Part shown: piece after piece, positions 25,959-38,200 of the stretch | Numbering within the stretch: the stretch's first letter is position 1 | Layout: each line of letters begins with the position of its first letter | Source of the DNA: Neodiprion pinetum | Taxonomy: Eukaryota; Arthropoda; Insecta; Hymenoptera; Diprionidae | Length of the DNA stretch: 64,000 nt | NCBI RefSeq assembly: GCF_021155775.2 | Contig: NC_060233.1 | Location: 40,961,609-41,025,608, forward strand | Direction: 5' to 3' | Program-made: the position numbers and the translations under genes | Notes under the pieces: model-generated | The model's input: only the letters and a program-made list of their open reading frames with translations | Told to the model about the DNA's origin: nothing | The model's database searches: none

Positions 25959-28605
25959 CTAGTCTTCATCTTCGTCCTCCTCATCTTCGTCGGGCGACGC
26001 TTCCCCAAGTAACTCCTCTTCCTCTCCTGATAAAAAGATTACGAAAAAACAGAGAAAATTTGTGAAACTCGCATAACTTGGGCTGACAAAATTTTGCAAA
26101 AATATTAAAAACGAGACGATCACGATTTACCCATTAAGGGTAATTCCGGGGCTGGTAAATGAGCAATACGCCATTCTTCTTCCATTTCAAAAGTTGGATC
26201 CTGAACCTCCATCACTTCCGGTCCAATTTTGTACTGATCTTGGACAAGCGGCATACTCGGCGGCGTGTAATTGTACACAGTAAACTTGTGCCCCCAGCCA
26301 ATGTACAAATTGGCAAATCTTCTATCGGATGATACAAGTTGCCGGTAATTATATTCATTCGGTGATCGAATACACCGATAAATATTATTGTCACAGATTC
26401 AACGCTCACTTTCCAGTTGCGAAAGCGAAAGCTCCCGGCCAGAGATTTGATCGAACAATGGCGACGGCGAAGTCGGGTTGAACCAATGAAGACTGTCTTA
26501 CTGTCCAGGCTGGAATAGCATCCAAGGATGCATCTTCCGACAGAGGAGTCAAAAGGGGAGGACCAACTTCCTTCTGCTGTGCTTCGGGAGCCCCTTCATC
26601 GTCCTCATTGTCCTCTTCTTCCGCAAATTCTTCCTGCAGCAGCGCAAGGTTAGATGAAATAGATGTGCATTTTTTCCTAGGCATAATTCACCTCATCTTC
26701 TTCCGGAGCATTTGGGTTCCACCACGTGGTTCGACCCTGCTTCAGAATATGCTGTCTGTGGTGACACCAGTTCGACATGGAAGGATCAATAAGGTCCTTC
26801 AATGGGAGGGGATCGTAGTGAGGATTTTCCGAAATGTTACCGCCTGGAAATCAGACGAAAGAGATTATTGCTGTTAGTTAACAGAAGACCTGTACTTAAT
26901 TCATGGTAAAATCCTGAACGCAATATTCTACGAGTCTCTCAACAGTAAGTCTGTTCATAAATCCTGACATCCAATTACCCAGTCCTTCTTCCTCTTCGCC
27001 GATCTCTTCCTCTTCATCACCGCCAAAATTGTACCAACCAATTGGTGATATCGAAGTAGCAGCGGTGATGCGAGCGATTTGAGCTCGTAAATAATTTTTC
27101 TCAGTTCCCGGAAACGCGGGAAAAGTGTAAATCTGTTACAATCGAATTATTCGAACATCAAATGCGCCTTGACAAGCAATAATAAATCATCCTGCAGGAT
27201 CAAGTACCGGTGTTTCAAGATTTCCCGTGAAACAGCGAACCATCAATCGCGCAGCGATTATTTGCTGAGCAGTTACGGTAGGCAGTTCAACCCAGTCATC
27301 GAGTCCAGGTGACGTTGATACAAAGTACGTCTATTCGTGAGAAGAAAACGGAATTATAAAAAATAATCGACTCATCTCGCGGTCAAGGATTACCTTTTTA
27401 TTGACACCAGTGCCGATCCTTTCCGAAGGGATTTCCGGTGGTGGTTTCCAGTGGCCTTCAGGCAACGGCGGGAAATTCAAAACGAGGTGCTTTTCTTCGA
27501 CGGCTGGATCATTCGACTCCATATCCGTGGCTAAGACCGCATTCGCAGCTTCTTTTTCAGCGTCGTCTTGATTTTCATTCACCGTTTCGGATACGTCGAT
27601 TTCGCGCATCGTTTGCTCCGCAGCTTCTGTTGCCTGGTAAAAAAAAAAAAAAAAACACGGTTATTAATCAGCAAATTAAGCCAGTGGCTTTTGATTCCTA
27701 GCTTATATTTACGCAAAACTCGACAACGGAGAGAGTTTTTCACCTCTATTCGACGGTTGATCTCCTCCTCCTGGAGGTCCGCTTCCACAACCCAATAATT
27801 CTTCGGTCTACCGAGTATCTTTCCCCAAAATCTGAAAATCGGAAGTGAAAATACAGGTTAGTTTTATTCGCTGAAATAAGACAGTCGCGATGATTTTATC
27901 CGCACTCCGCAACTTGCCGGACATTTTCTATCGGGTTGTCCGCCATGAGCTTTCTGATCGACAGGTTTAAGATCACCATTTCAGCTCGTGGCAATCCTAC
28001 TCCGGTCTGTTCGAAGTAATAAAGCAGGTCCAGCATGTTCGGCTTCCTCCGCTTTGTCTCGTCCTCTTCATCGTCTCCTGCGGGATCATCCTCGCCATTT
28101 TCCGATGTCTGAACCGGCTGCTGGGGAGAGAATTTTTTATGTAAATCGTGGAAAATCGAGTCAAAGTTTGCCTCCCAAAGAGTGGCGTTTTGTCGAAAAA
28201 TCACGAAACATGCCCGAAACAACTCGATCAGCTTTTTCGCGTCCTCATATTGAGACGGAGGGACGTAAAGGTCGCGAAGATGGTCCTTTCTGCTACGGAA
28301 TCGTTCCTCCTTGAGCTGTCGACTGTACTGTTCAAAAATATCAACGGCATTCTTGGGCCTCTCGGCTAGGATTTTATTGAGAACGTCGGTGAGGTGATCG
28401 TACCTGTAAAATCAGTGATTGCTTCACTCGACATATGCTCGCGAAAATAATGACTATAAATTGAAAACGCGGACGTGAAAACTCACAGACTGTCTCCTGA
28501 CTCGGGGCTGTGCTTTTGAAGGAACTTTTTTGCTCGTCTAATGTCGTGCTCCACACAGGGCAAATCGGCCGGCGGAACTTCCTCGATGTTGTAATTAAAC
28601 GCCAT
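25959..28605 (-). CDS. Rsph4a: Radial spoke head protein 4/6 homologue
   Basis: Ten minus-strand exons, 28487-28605, 27906-28403, 27744-27831, 27394-27633, 27208-27330, 26979-27132, 26692-26843, 26410-26633, 26131-26321 and 25959-26026, join to 618 residues; human RSPH4A has about 716. It forms the head of axonemal radial spokes, which control dynein in motile cilia and flagella; in insects this means mainly sperm. Family blocks are YDHLTDVLNKILAERPKNAV near residue 40, RFRSRKDHLRDLYVP, FWGKILG at about 206, YFVSTSPGLDDWVELP, AFPGTEKNYLRAQIARI, SNWCHHRQHILKQGR, GPPLLTPLSED and the strongly conserved SNLWPGAFAFATGKRFANLY then IGWGHK. Acidic tracts lie in the middle and form the tail (DEDEEDEDED). 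An in-frame TGA 15 bases upstream fixes the ATG at 28605. Exon 2 uses a GTGCGG donor; the exon 4 acceptor follows a 17-base pyrimidine run. Confidence 0.95.
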
Positions 28606-30850
28606 GCTTTCAGGTGTTCAGCTGCTCTTCAAGTCATCGATTGCGATCCTGATTGCGCAGAAATTGTGGGAAATATAACGTATTTGCAATAATTTAACAT
28701 GGGATAACCTTCGTGTAATTAAATGACAAATATTATTGCGAGGGGATCGATGCTCTGCTCGTTAGCGACCGGAAGCCACTGAGAAGTGACAGAATGGATA
28801 CATAAATGACAATTGAAGTGGTAAAAACTGCGCAGGATGAACAGAAGAAGAATCAACAAATTTAGACACCATTTTTTTCCAATTCTGATTAAAGAGTTAA
28901 TCTTCATGATTCAGGAACGACTTCATACTTTGATGATCGATTGAGTTGAACGAGTTTTCTATTGTTGGGTCGAGGAATTTTTTTTTTTTCAACAGACGCA
29001 AATACAGTTTATTCTAGAACTAGATAGAAGAACTATGTTGCACGTGCGGTAGCGGACTTTAATCTAGCATTCGTCACACTAGATATTAGGTTCAAGGTCC
29101 TCCGTACGAAAATCGAAATTCGGCCCACGCCATTTCCCCTAATTAGTTATTGCGGCGGAAAATTATCTTCCGCCCTAAATAATATAACGAAGATGAAATT
29201 ATAAATATGACGAGAACCTCCCACTAGCGGTTTCCTGCCAAGCCTGCGATCCATTAAATTATCGTTTCCAGATGAATAACAAGAAGAAAGAAAATGTCAT
29301 GTGATTGTGAAAAAGTCCACGGTTATTCACCGGACTATCTCAGTAACGAAAATTGGGCGAAAAAAACGTCTCGCAAAAACTTGAGTCATACCTGCTCAAC
29401 GATTTCATTATCGTACTGTATTCACAAAAATTGGATCCTCGAAAATGAGCGATTATCTTATTTCGCGAACTGAGGCAGCTGAATTTTTCTGGTACTGGAT
29501 ACCAATGATTACACGATTATACGTATACAGTATGTATATATTATATAGTTATTTCATGTTCTTGCGCAATACCGACTATGAATGAGTAACCGGGCGAATG
29601 TCGTGTATTTATGAATCAAAATAGAATTGAATAATAAAATCGAATGAATAGACGCCACGCGCGTTTGTCGCTTCCTATCGTATCTCCTCACATCCTGAAG
29701 CACATCGGTATCGGATGGCCCAAATACAAACGTTGCCTCGAGGCCATTTGCCGTTTCCTCCGACGCCCACTGTGTTAACACAATTCTTTTTTCCCTATCT
29801 ATCGCCTCAGTCCTGCTCATTTTGCGATTGATTCATCGTTCGGAACTAGTTTCTTTTTTTTTTTTTTTTTATTTATTTTATTTTTTTATCATTTTTATTC
29901 TTCTTGTCGCTTCGTTCTATGTTGAGTTTCACTTTTTATTCATCACCGCGGTATTGCAATCAGCGATAACGTGGCGCAGAAGGGATGCGAATAGGCGACT
30001 TCCTTTTCGTTCATTCAGCGTGGGAGAAAAATCCAGTAAATTGTGACGAATTTTAAACGTACCAAAGATATATTTTTAAAAATCGTACGGACACATCGCG
30101 ACAATGATGAAAGACTAATCTGCAAGAATTTACTTCAACGTTCGAAATGATCACCATCAATTATGATTTGTATTTACCGCGGGATGTAATTATTTTTTAT
30201 AAAAATCGACGTAAAGTTATTCGATTATTATATACATGTCACTTAATTAATTCAATATCGGATCAAGATAGGGTTTTAATATCGATCAAAACCTTCGATC
30301 GATTATAAAATTAATTAACGCGAAAGCAAGAATATAACTTCAATTCATCTCCATTTAAACATGCTCATTGTATAAATACCAAAATTAACGCCCCCGAAGA
30401 TAAGCTTTATAATCCCCTGTCGTAATTTCTTCGCGATAGATCGTCCCGCGAGGATTGAGTGCTTGTCGTTGCACGTACATACATGTAATTCAAATTATAT
30501 GAATTAAACGGTATACCATGAATAAAAAGGAGGTAGCGAATACCGGTGCGTGAAAAAGTCTGAACGCGGAGTAAAAAGAAACCGCGGATTCTTAAAAGAT
30601 TGCTCTCGTCCTTCCCGACAATTCATCATTCATTCTCCTTCCATCCTGCAAGACCTTCAACCTACATCAAGGCACCTGTAGCAGAACCGAACGCTTGCAT
30701 TCGGCCGCCTGTTGCTAAAGACATTATGGCAAGATTTTCGCGCGTATTCCTCCCCCCTTTCAGCGATTTTCACGGATTTCCACAGCCAGAAGGAATTCCC
30801 CGTTGTTTCTTCGCCGGGTTTTCCAGGCTGGGCGTCGGAAGTTCCTGGCT
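28606..30850. other. Spacer upstream of the radial spoke gene
   Basis: No named gene. It holds the promoter of the radial spoke gene near 28606-28900, a poly-T run near 28978, a weak minus-strand ORF pair (29458-29820, listed separately) and a T-rich run near 29850-29890. Towards 30600-30850 the sequence becomes GC-richer ahead of the possible signal-peptide exon. Confidence 0.45.
29458..29820 (-). CDS. Possible small two-exon ORF (weak)
   Basis: A minus-strand ATG at 29820 in good context (CAAAATGA) opens 43 codons (MSRTEAIDREKRIVLTQWAS...) to a GTGAGG donor at 29691. A TTCAG acceptor lies just before 29478, and in phase 0 the frame continues six codons to TAA at 29458-29460, giving 49 residues. 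I recognise no family. It could instead be a 5' exon of a longer transcript on this strand. Chance is a real possibility. Confidence 0.2.
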
Positions 30851-30956
30851 ATGAATGAGCAACAACGTCGACTCCCCACCCCGACGCCATCTCCATCGGG
30901 GGTCGCTTCTCTCTCCGCATCTCTGGCCCTGCTCTGCATCTTCAGTTTAGTTTCTC
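30851..30956 (+). CDS. Possible first exon encoding a signal peptide
   Basis: ATG at 30851 opens 35 codons and one base to a GTGAGT donor at 30957. The peptide has a basic, Pro-rich head (MNEQQRRLPTPTPSPSG) then a hydrophobic core (SLSASLALLCIFSLVS), the shape of a secretion signal. The donor is phase 1, the usual phase after signal peptides in immunoglobulin-superfamily and other surface-protein genes. A 75-nt candidate exon at 46625-46699 has matching phase. No further exons could be recognised, so the gene identity is open. Reading through the donor, the frame stays open to 31237, and another donor occurs at 31172, so the 3' edge is uncertain. Confidence 0.35.
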
Positions 30957-32057
30957 GTGAGTTGCCACACGGGCATCAACCGCGCTGTGGTTTCTTGCCT
31001 TGCAGAGTTTGTTCGAGTTCCGTGCGCACCACGAGGCACGCGCTTCATTCTTCCAGGAGACTCTCTTCAGATACCGGCACTGAATTAAAACGATCATTCA
31101 AAATCAATCGAAACTGGTACCGGAAGGATACGACAGAGGAACCGGTGTCCAGGGGCTTTCGCCATGGATCGCCGACGCGATTGGTGAGTCGATTTTTAAC
31201 GCTTTCAAACTACCTCCGGAATACAGACCCCTTTTAACGTTGTTCAAATTTCCCGCGCTTACCGATCGGCGTCTATGTGTATCGCTTGATTCATTTTTAA
31301 TTAATTCATCGTCGATTCATTCATGATTCCGATTCGCAACCGATTTCGTGCGTGTAATAGAACCGGTGAAAATCGATTCCACGGAGATTCGAAGACAGCG
31401 ACGACGCTTCTCGAATCAACAGAGTGATTAATTTCTCCTATATTAAACCCGTGTTTTCTGTGCGCCCGAACCGCGGTGAGAGACGTGTTACGTAAATACG
31501 CGCACAAACCAGTACTCGATTTTTATTATTTACCGTAAACAAGCTTTTTGTCTCACATTACGACTTCCAAGTCGTTTTATCACCGGGTTCAAAGTGGCGT
31601 CTAGGATCGCCAGACCTGCTTCTCTTACTCGTCTTATTAATTTCGCGGTAAAAAGACGGATTCCTGCGACAGTTCCGAGGTCATTGGTCAAGTTCTCGAT
31701 CCCGGACGCATGCATATTGACACAGCGATCACTCCCGATTCTCGGACACTCGGTCCTGTCACCGGTTAATTAGAAATTCAAACGACGGTGGAGCGGAGCC
31801 CCGAGTTTGTAAAACCGAGACCCGAACTCCGGATCTGTTATTCAGTCCGCCCGAGATCATCCTCCCAGATCGCGAGTCAATTCTTCGCTATCGCTCTCGA
31901 TCCGATCGACGTTTCGATCCCGATATCACCCGCAAGTTTTTGCACGTTCTTCGCGAGGGAATCCTAGAGTCGTCGGTCGGATGCGGGACTCGTGCAGCAT
32001 CCGGCTGATCGTGAGGCGAAAAATTCGAGAGGAGTAGCGCACGCTGGCTCTGAAGCT

Positions 32058-32256
32058 TCAGTCAGTGCTCGACTCCCGTCCGAGACGGAGTGCGTTGTTA
32101 CAGCCGAAAACGATCGAGTGTGTCGCCTTGGCGGAGGGAAAAGATTACGAGGAGAGAATCTCGGCTGAAGTTGAAGTGCGGCGGGGACTTCTTATCCAGG
32201 TCCTGGGCCCTTTGATTTCCCGGCACCGAGCGACATGCCTGCCTCGAACATGCGGT
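32058..32256 (+). promoter_or_regulatory. Possible plus-strand transcription start and 5' leader
   Basis: A GC-rich segment contains two overlapping initiator-like motifs (TCAGTC at 32058, TCAGTG at 32062) with AGACG about 25 bases downstream, roughly where insect downstream promoter elements sit. About 175 bases later comes ATG CCT GCC TCG and a GCG|GTCAGT donor. The arrangement resembles a promoter plus 5' exon, but the spacing is not exact. Confidence 0.2.
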
Positions 32257-35200
32257 CAGTCAATCGCATCTTCTTATCATCATCTTGCATCCTTAAGCCT
32301 TAAGCGGCTCTTAGGGCCAGAATTTGACTAAGATCTGACGGATGTTCCCGTCTCTTTCTTTCGCCTCGTTCTTATCACCGTCGAGCTATTCAATTTGACG
32401 ACAAGGCCTCGCCTACCACGGAAAGTCCGACCAGAATTAATTACTGACCTTTTTATTACGTGGACACAGTTGTCCGTTAATTACACGATTTACCTGCTTG
32501 ATTTTCACCGGTTCTCAGTGTCGATGAAATTCTTTAAAAGTAAAAATTTTTAAAATAGGGATGAATCGTTCGTTTCGTTCACAATGCGCGAAGCTTACGA
32601 ACCGTGAGACGGATTTTGTCTCTCAAAACATTCCCGCGTAGGAAAAATACTCTACATGCTTTTTACGATGCTTGGAAGTCTTCTGCATGCATTTGGCGAT
32701 TGAACGGCAGTTTAATACGAGCTGTATTAAAAATGAAAAAATTGAAGGTGGTGTGAGATTTAAAATTTACGATAATTTGTGGAATTATGATTTTTTATAT
32801 ACACTAGACGCAGTATTTCGTCAACGGAAGATCTATAATTCTCAATCTACGTTCAAATGTTTTCACTTTTTTTACAATTAAACTTTTTAAACCCACACCG
32901 AAACATTTACATCACTCGATATAATTCATCTTAAAAATCATGGGAACTGAAGCTGTAGAAAATAGTTTTTCTCAAAAACCGCCACTCGGTCCGATTTCCG
33001 GATAACCGAAGCGTTCGGTTAGCTTGATTTTATACCTTCGAGGAATACTCGCAACTCGTCTTTGTCAAAACCCTTAGTTAGGAAACGTGTAATTTGTCGT
33101 CCAGAAAATCTGGGTCGTTGGTTTCACTGGAAAGACGAGAAAGGAATTATATTTTTGCCGAAAAACCGCAAGAAACTTTAGGGAGAGGAAGGAAATAAGA
33201 AGCAGGAAAAATAAATATCGCTATGCTGATAATAACGCGTTGATTTCATTTCCACACCTTTGATACGATAACGTGTTTTGCAATCAATATAGCTGCCGTC
33301 TTGGATATTTTCAGACGTCGTATTAATACTTGCGTATAACGCTACGTGTATATTTCACCGGTGATTTAGCGTTACAACTCTGTGCTACACCTGTTTTACA
33401 CAAAGGGTTATTGTTGCGAGCTTTCATCTCTGTGAATCCATGTTTAAAAAAAAAAAAGAAAGAAATGAGGGAAGCACATGGTAGATAAAAGATTAAAAAA
33501 ATCCCTGCAACTTATCCCGAGCTTGGCAGGACAATGCATGGCTTATGGTAATAGCCGCGGCCCTCGCGTAGCTATTCCTCCTCCTTACTTCTGGTCATAG
33601 TACGTGTGTATATACCTAGTAAAATTGAGCTAAGCTGACCCTTGGGAGTGCCCATAACGCTTGTGCTCAACGAACGAAGGCCGGCCAAGGCTGCGCGACT
33701 AATCGGTACCATTTGGTAAACAATCGTCGTTGTCGACCGGAAACTGTGATCATCGATCGTCGATCAGGCTCGTAAAACATCTTCGGCAATGTCACACAAC
33801 TCCCTGGCACGAAATTCAACCGCACGCATTTCTCACTCGGGATATTTTATTATACTCAGCCCATTTGCTGTTCATTTTTACCACATCTTTTATTGTCTAG
33901 AAACAGACAGAGAAGAAGTGAAGATAAAAATCAGCAATTTCATATAAATCGGTCGAGACACGTCTCGTCGTTCTTAGTAGAAATATTTATTCATTTTGAG
34001 TAACTGATACCAACAGCTTTTAATAGGGAAATTGGTAAGAAGTCGGATTTGCGATATTTTCAGCGCGTGATCTTTGTCTCTTCGATATCCAAACGCGTTT
34101 CAAGATTGTTGACGAGTACAAATCCGATTACTATAAATATTATAATCGTTGCCGAAAAAATCTGTATACCAAATAAGCGATCGCTCATTACACTCGGTGA
34201 TTTTATTCTCAAACTGAAAGAACACAGCTGCATTATAAAGCCTCGTCGAGTCTTCCAAGCGTCTGACGGATTTACAAATTGCTCCGCTTTTGTCTTTCGG
34301 TATTAAATTTTACCGCTTTGATCCCGGGACACAGGTTCGTTCTTTCGTCACACCGTGCGGAGCTTTACACATAACTACAATATACAAAGGAAAGTTTTAA
34401 GCCCCGAGGAATATCAATCCCAGACGTAGAAATGAATGAAAAAAAAAATGCGTTCCTGCCGGTTTGACGATTTTTATAACCGCAATTCTTGGCTCCTCGG
34501 ATTTCGCTGCAATCACTGCAATCGTCTTCGCCATCCGTGACATTCGGTGTGAACACGAAGCCTCGGGAGTTTCTCCCCTTCAGGGTGTGATTTTCCTGGC
34601 GTCTAAGTCGGCCGTCTGTCCCGTTTTTGTCACACATTCGAAACGCCGTGAAAGCTGGGTACCAATCCCGTTTCCGCCCCCTTCCTTCGCCCGAGATAAT
34701 ATGCGGTCTAACGAACGCGTGAGCGGCTCCTCGCATTCAAGCGGAATTAAAGAACTGGAATTATTTATCAGCTCCCAGGCATAATCAGCCACGATTGTCA
34801 TTTTGGCAGCGTTCCTTCCTTTTAACGACGACTGAACACCATGCATGCCGAGTAACCCAGCTCCAGTCCCTGTAGCGATATGATATTTCATGGGCTATTT
34901 CGAAGCGCAAGGGATCAAGATTCTATTTTCGTAACGCATAGCCGACGCTCCTCCGAGACCGTACAGCGAGTTTCTGCTCCTTCAAATCTTCCTCAATTCT
35001 CAATGCGACCCAGTGACTCTGATCGTTGCGCCGACAATATCGATAGCGATTAAACCGGAGGTGCGGATTGCCCTGATACAATGGATCCTTGTATACCACG
35101 ATACCAAATTAGCACTCTCGAGCCGGGATTAAGGGGGGAGAACCACTGCTCACGGAGGGTTGACGATTAGCGTGAGTTAATGAGGGAGCCTGTGTTTGTT

Positions 35201-38200
35201 GGGTCGAAGCTTTGAAGAAGCCGACCGGCTTTATAAACCGTTCAACGAGTGTATGTAACCGTTTTCCGGGCCGTCCTGACTTTCTACCGCATCTAGTACG
35301 CCGCTGGTTAACCGTAATCGGGATGCGTAGACGCAACACAGATCGCAGTGCCCAACTTATGCGTCTCATTAAAACGTCGAAGGGCCAAAAGACATGCGCC
35401 ACTAACGTATTCGGCTGGAATGAAATAGCCGAGTTACGATGCTTTATCCCGAGGGAATTAATCTAGGAATCGAAACTCGCTTCCCCGGGAGTTCACTTTT
35501 CCAAAAAAGAGTCGCTGACTTATCTTCGCTTTAAGCCTGTGTTCGAATCATTCGACCAATTGACCGGCAGTCCGGTATCCTGCGGCATTCCAGGCCGCAG
35601 TGTCGTGTTTAGAGGATATCCGGTTTCCTTCTACGAATCAGCTACCGTCCGACGTAAGAATACATCGTACACAAAAACTCCGCAGGATGCTTAGAGACGA
35701 AATGTTGGACCATTTTCGCCGACGTGTATCTGGGTTCTCTTCCAAACTCGACAACCGCAGTGACATTCGATTCCCGTTTAGTTTTAGGTCCGCCTGATCA
35801 TTAGCGAGTATTAGTTTCTGAGGTTGACAAAATCTTAGCCCAACTACATCATCGGCATAATCGATTCATTCGTTATTCAAGTTGCAAAATATCGCGTGGA
35901 GGTCTTGAAATAGCGAAGCAATCGGTGATCGGAGTCGGTAAATCGTTACCCACGCACGGTTCGGCGATGACGGTTCTCCGAATCGGCATTTTTGATTCCA
36001 TTCACGTCGAGCTCGGCTTTCGTGCATCGTCGCGCGATCGCTTCATCGACGTTTCGAGTATCCCGTGATTTTGGCGACTTCACCCTCCGTCAAGGGTGAG
36101 GGAGATGGACTCGAGGCAACCTGTTGCTCCGACTTTTCTCGTCTCCCTCGGCAGCCAGACGCCCGTCTCGCCTCCGTCTCGCTCCGACTTCTGGAGTCCA
36201 AATGACGCCTCCTTCCTCGAGACTCGAACCGCGGTGCTGAGCTCCTGCTCCCTGAAGGCCTCGAACTACGTCCTCTCTTTCGATCTCGTACCGAGCGCGT
36301 TGGTTAAATTTCTCTTTCCTCTTTCTCGCCCGCCTTTTTCACCTAGTGACACGTGGGTTCGGCATCCTCTTCGACTCTCGACGTTCAGTCTGCCGCCTCC
36401 ACTGAATACTGAAACCTTGATAATCATTTTCGTCTAATAGAAGAGCGCGCTAAATCCTCTCTTTCCTCAAACGTTCTATCCCACAACTGCAGCCTCATCC
36501 TTGGATCGATGACGCGGTATTCAACGCTCTTATCGCGCATATACCAGCGCCTGGACTCCAGCTGCCGATGTCAAGGGGGCCACATTTTGGACCAATACAC
36601 AGGCTGTGTTTCATTTTCATTAATTAAAATCCACAGTTATCTCGGAACCGTCCGATGCACCAGAGTCGTAAATAAAGACCGCGGTATCGGCGGGTAATTC
36701 GTTAGCCCGAAACTCTACGCAACGTATCTATCCGGCGTAATTAATTTTAATACCCTTGATCTTGGTACGCACGAACACTCTCGGTCTCTGTTCCGTCATG
36801 AACGGACAAACCGTAGCGATTCTCTCTCGATTTCGCCCCCGGCATCATATCCGCTATGCGATTCACTCCTCGGGTCCGCGTCCCATAAATCATATTTAAC
36901 TGTCGCATGCGGCGAAGATCTTTCGCGATCGTAAACGGCAAGGGATGCGAATTCTCTCTTGGCCTCGTGCTTCTCGGAGGCTTAAACTCATCTTCGCGCC
37001 GCCGCCGCTGCCGGAGTCTCGTCGAGATTGTAGTGTCTTCTTTTCTCAAAATTACATCTTCTCTCACCCGGCCCGAATGCGGTCTGCGAATGCTTCGCTC
37101 GTATTAACGTCCAAGAGAGCGCTTCGCAGGCCAAGCATTCCTCTTTACGCTCTGAAATTATTCCGGCACTTTCAACAATCAGCTGTGCCCACATTCTCTA
37201 CCATAGAGAGACCCCCTAATGATCAACCATTATTTCGAACAATGCTGTACGCGGGAATTAGAACGGACGAATCAGGGTTGGCCCGGCATTCCGTTTCAAG
37301 CGCACAGTCGAATTGGGGCTGAACTTTCAGGGTCAAGATTGATTGCAGCGGTAAACTATGCAAACGGAAAAATAGACTGGGGAAAAGATGTACGAGATGC
37401 TGAGAATCGGGTGCGCTCACGTGGCGATTGCCACAGGTATACACCCCTAACCTGTAGGTTCGACCTGGACCGACCAAACGCTCGTTATGTCCGTTCCATT
37501 AATTTTCTATTCAAAGATTTGGAGCCGCCCATCACGATTACGTCGCTCATGATGATTCTATCTAGTGTACAAACAGGAGAAATACAGCTGTTGTAAATCG
37601 AATTCCTCAACTTTGAGAGCTTTTCTTTCTCTTTTTTATTCTCGTGGATGATCGTTGTTATTTGTTGTTTCTTACTCGCAGCCGTTCAGGCACGTCCGCG
37701 TTTACAGCACGGGAGGAAATTGCACGTTGAAGAGGCGTAATGATAAAACCTAGTGAAATTCTTGTACACTGAGATGAGAATCAATGACCCATAGCCTCTA
37801 ACATTTTGCGGTAAAACCTCCCGCTGCGGGCTGCAATTGCGGTTTGGTAACCGCAGCATCATGCCTCGGCCAATGAGACTGTCTGGGACCACAACTTGGG
37901 GGATCACCTCCCAGCTCTCAGTTCTCGGTAATCTCAGTAAAAAGTAAAGAGCTTTCGAGACGCTGATGGGTCCGAGTAAAGGTGTGTAAGAGCATTTCGA
38001 GTTTTGTTCGATTGTCAGAGGACTTGACCTGGGTCTTGGAGAACAAAAACAAAAATTCGAAATCGCTTCAGCTCTGTTCTAAGAAAAAAACTGGTGACTC
38101 CGAATCAAATAAGGGTGGTAAGATGATGGCAAGAATAATGATATAAAAAATATCAATCCTGTTTTTAATATGGGTATAAAAGCGAAATCATTTTTCAACT

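Noticed and set aside
31005..31090. Exon starting after the TTGCAG at 31004 and joined to the 30851 exon
   Set aside because: The intron would be only 48 bases and the joined frame stops after about 28 codons.
37449..37466. GGTTCGACC resembling a tRNA B box
   Set aside because: No matching A box or cloverleaf stems in the flanks.
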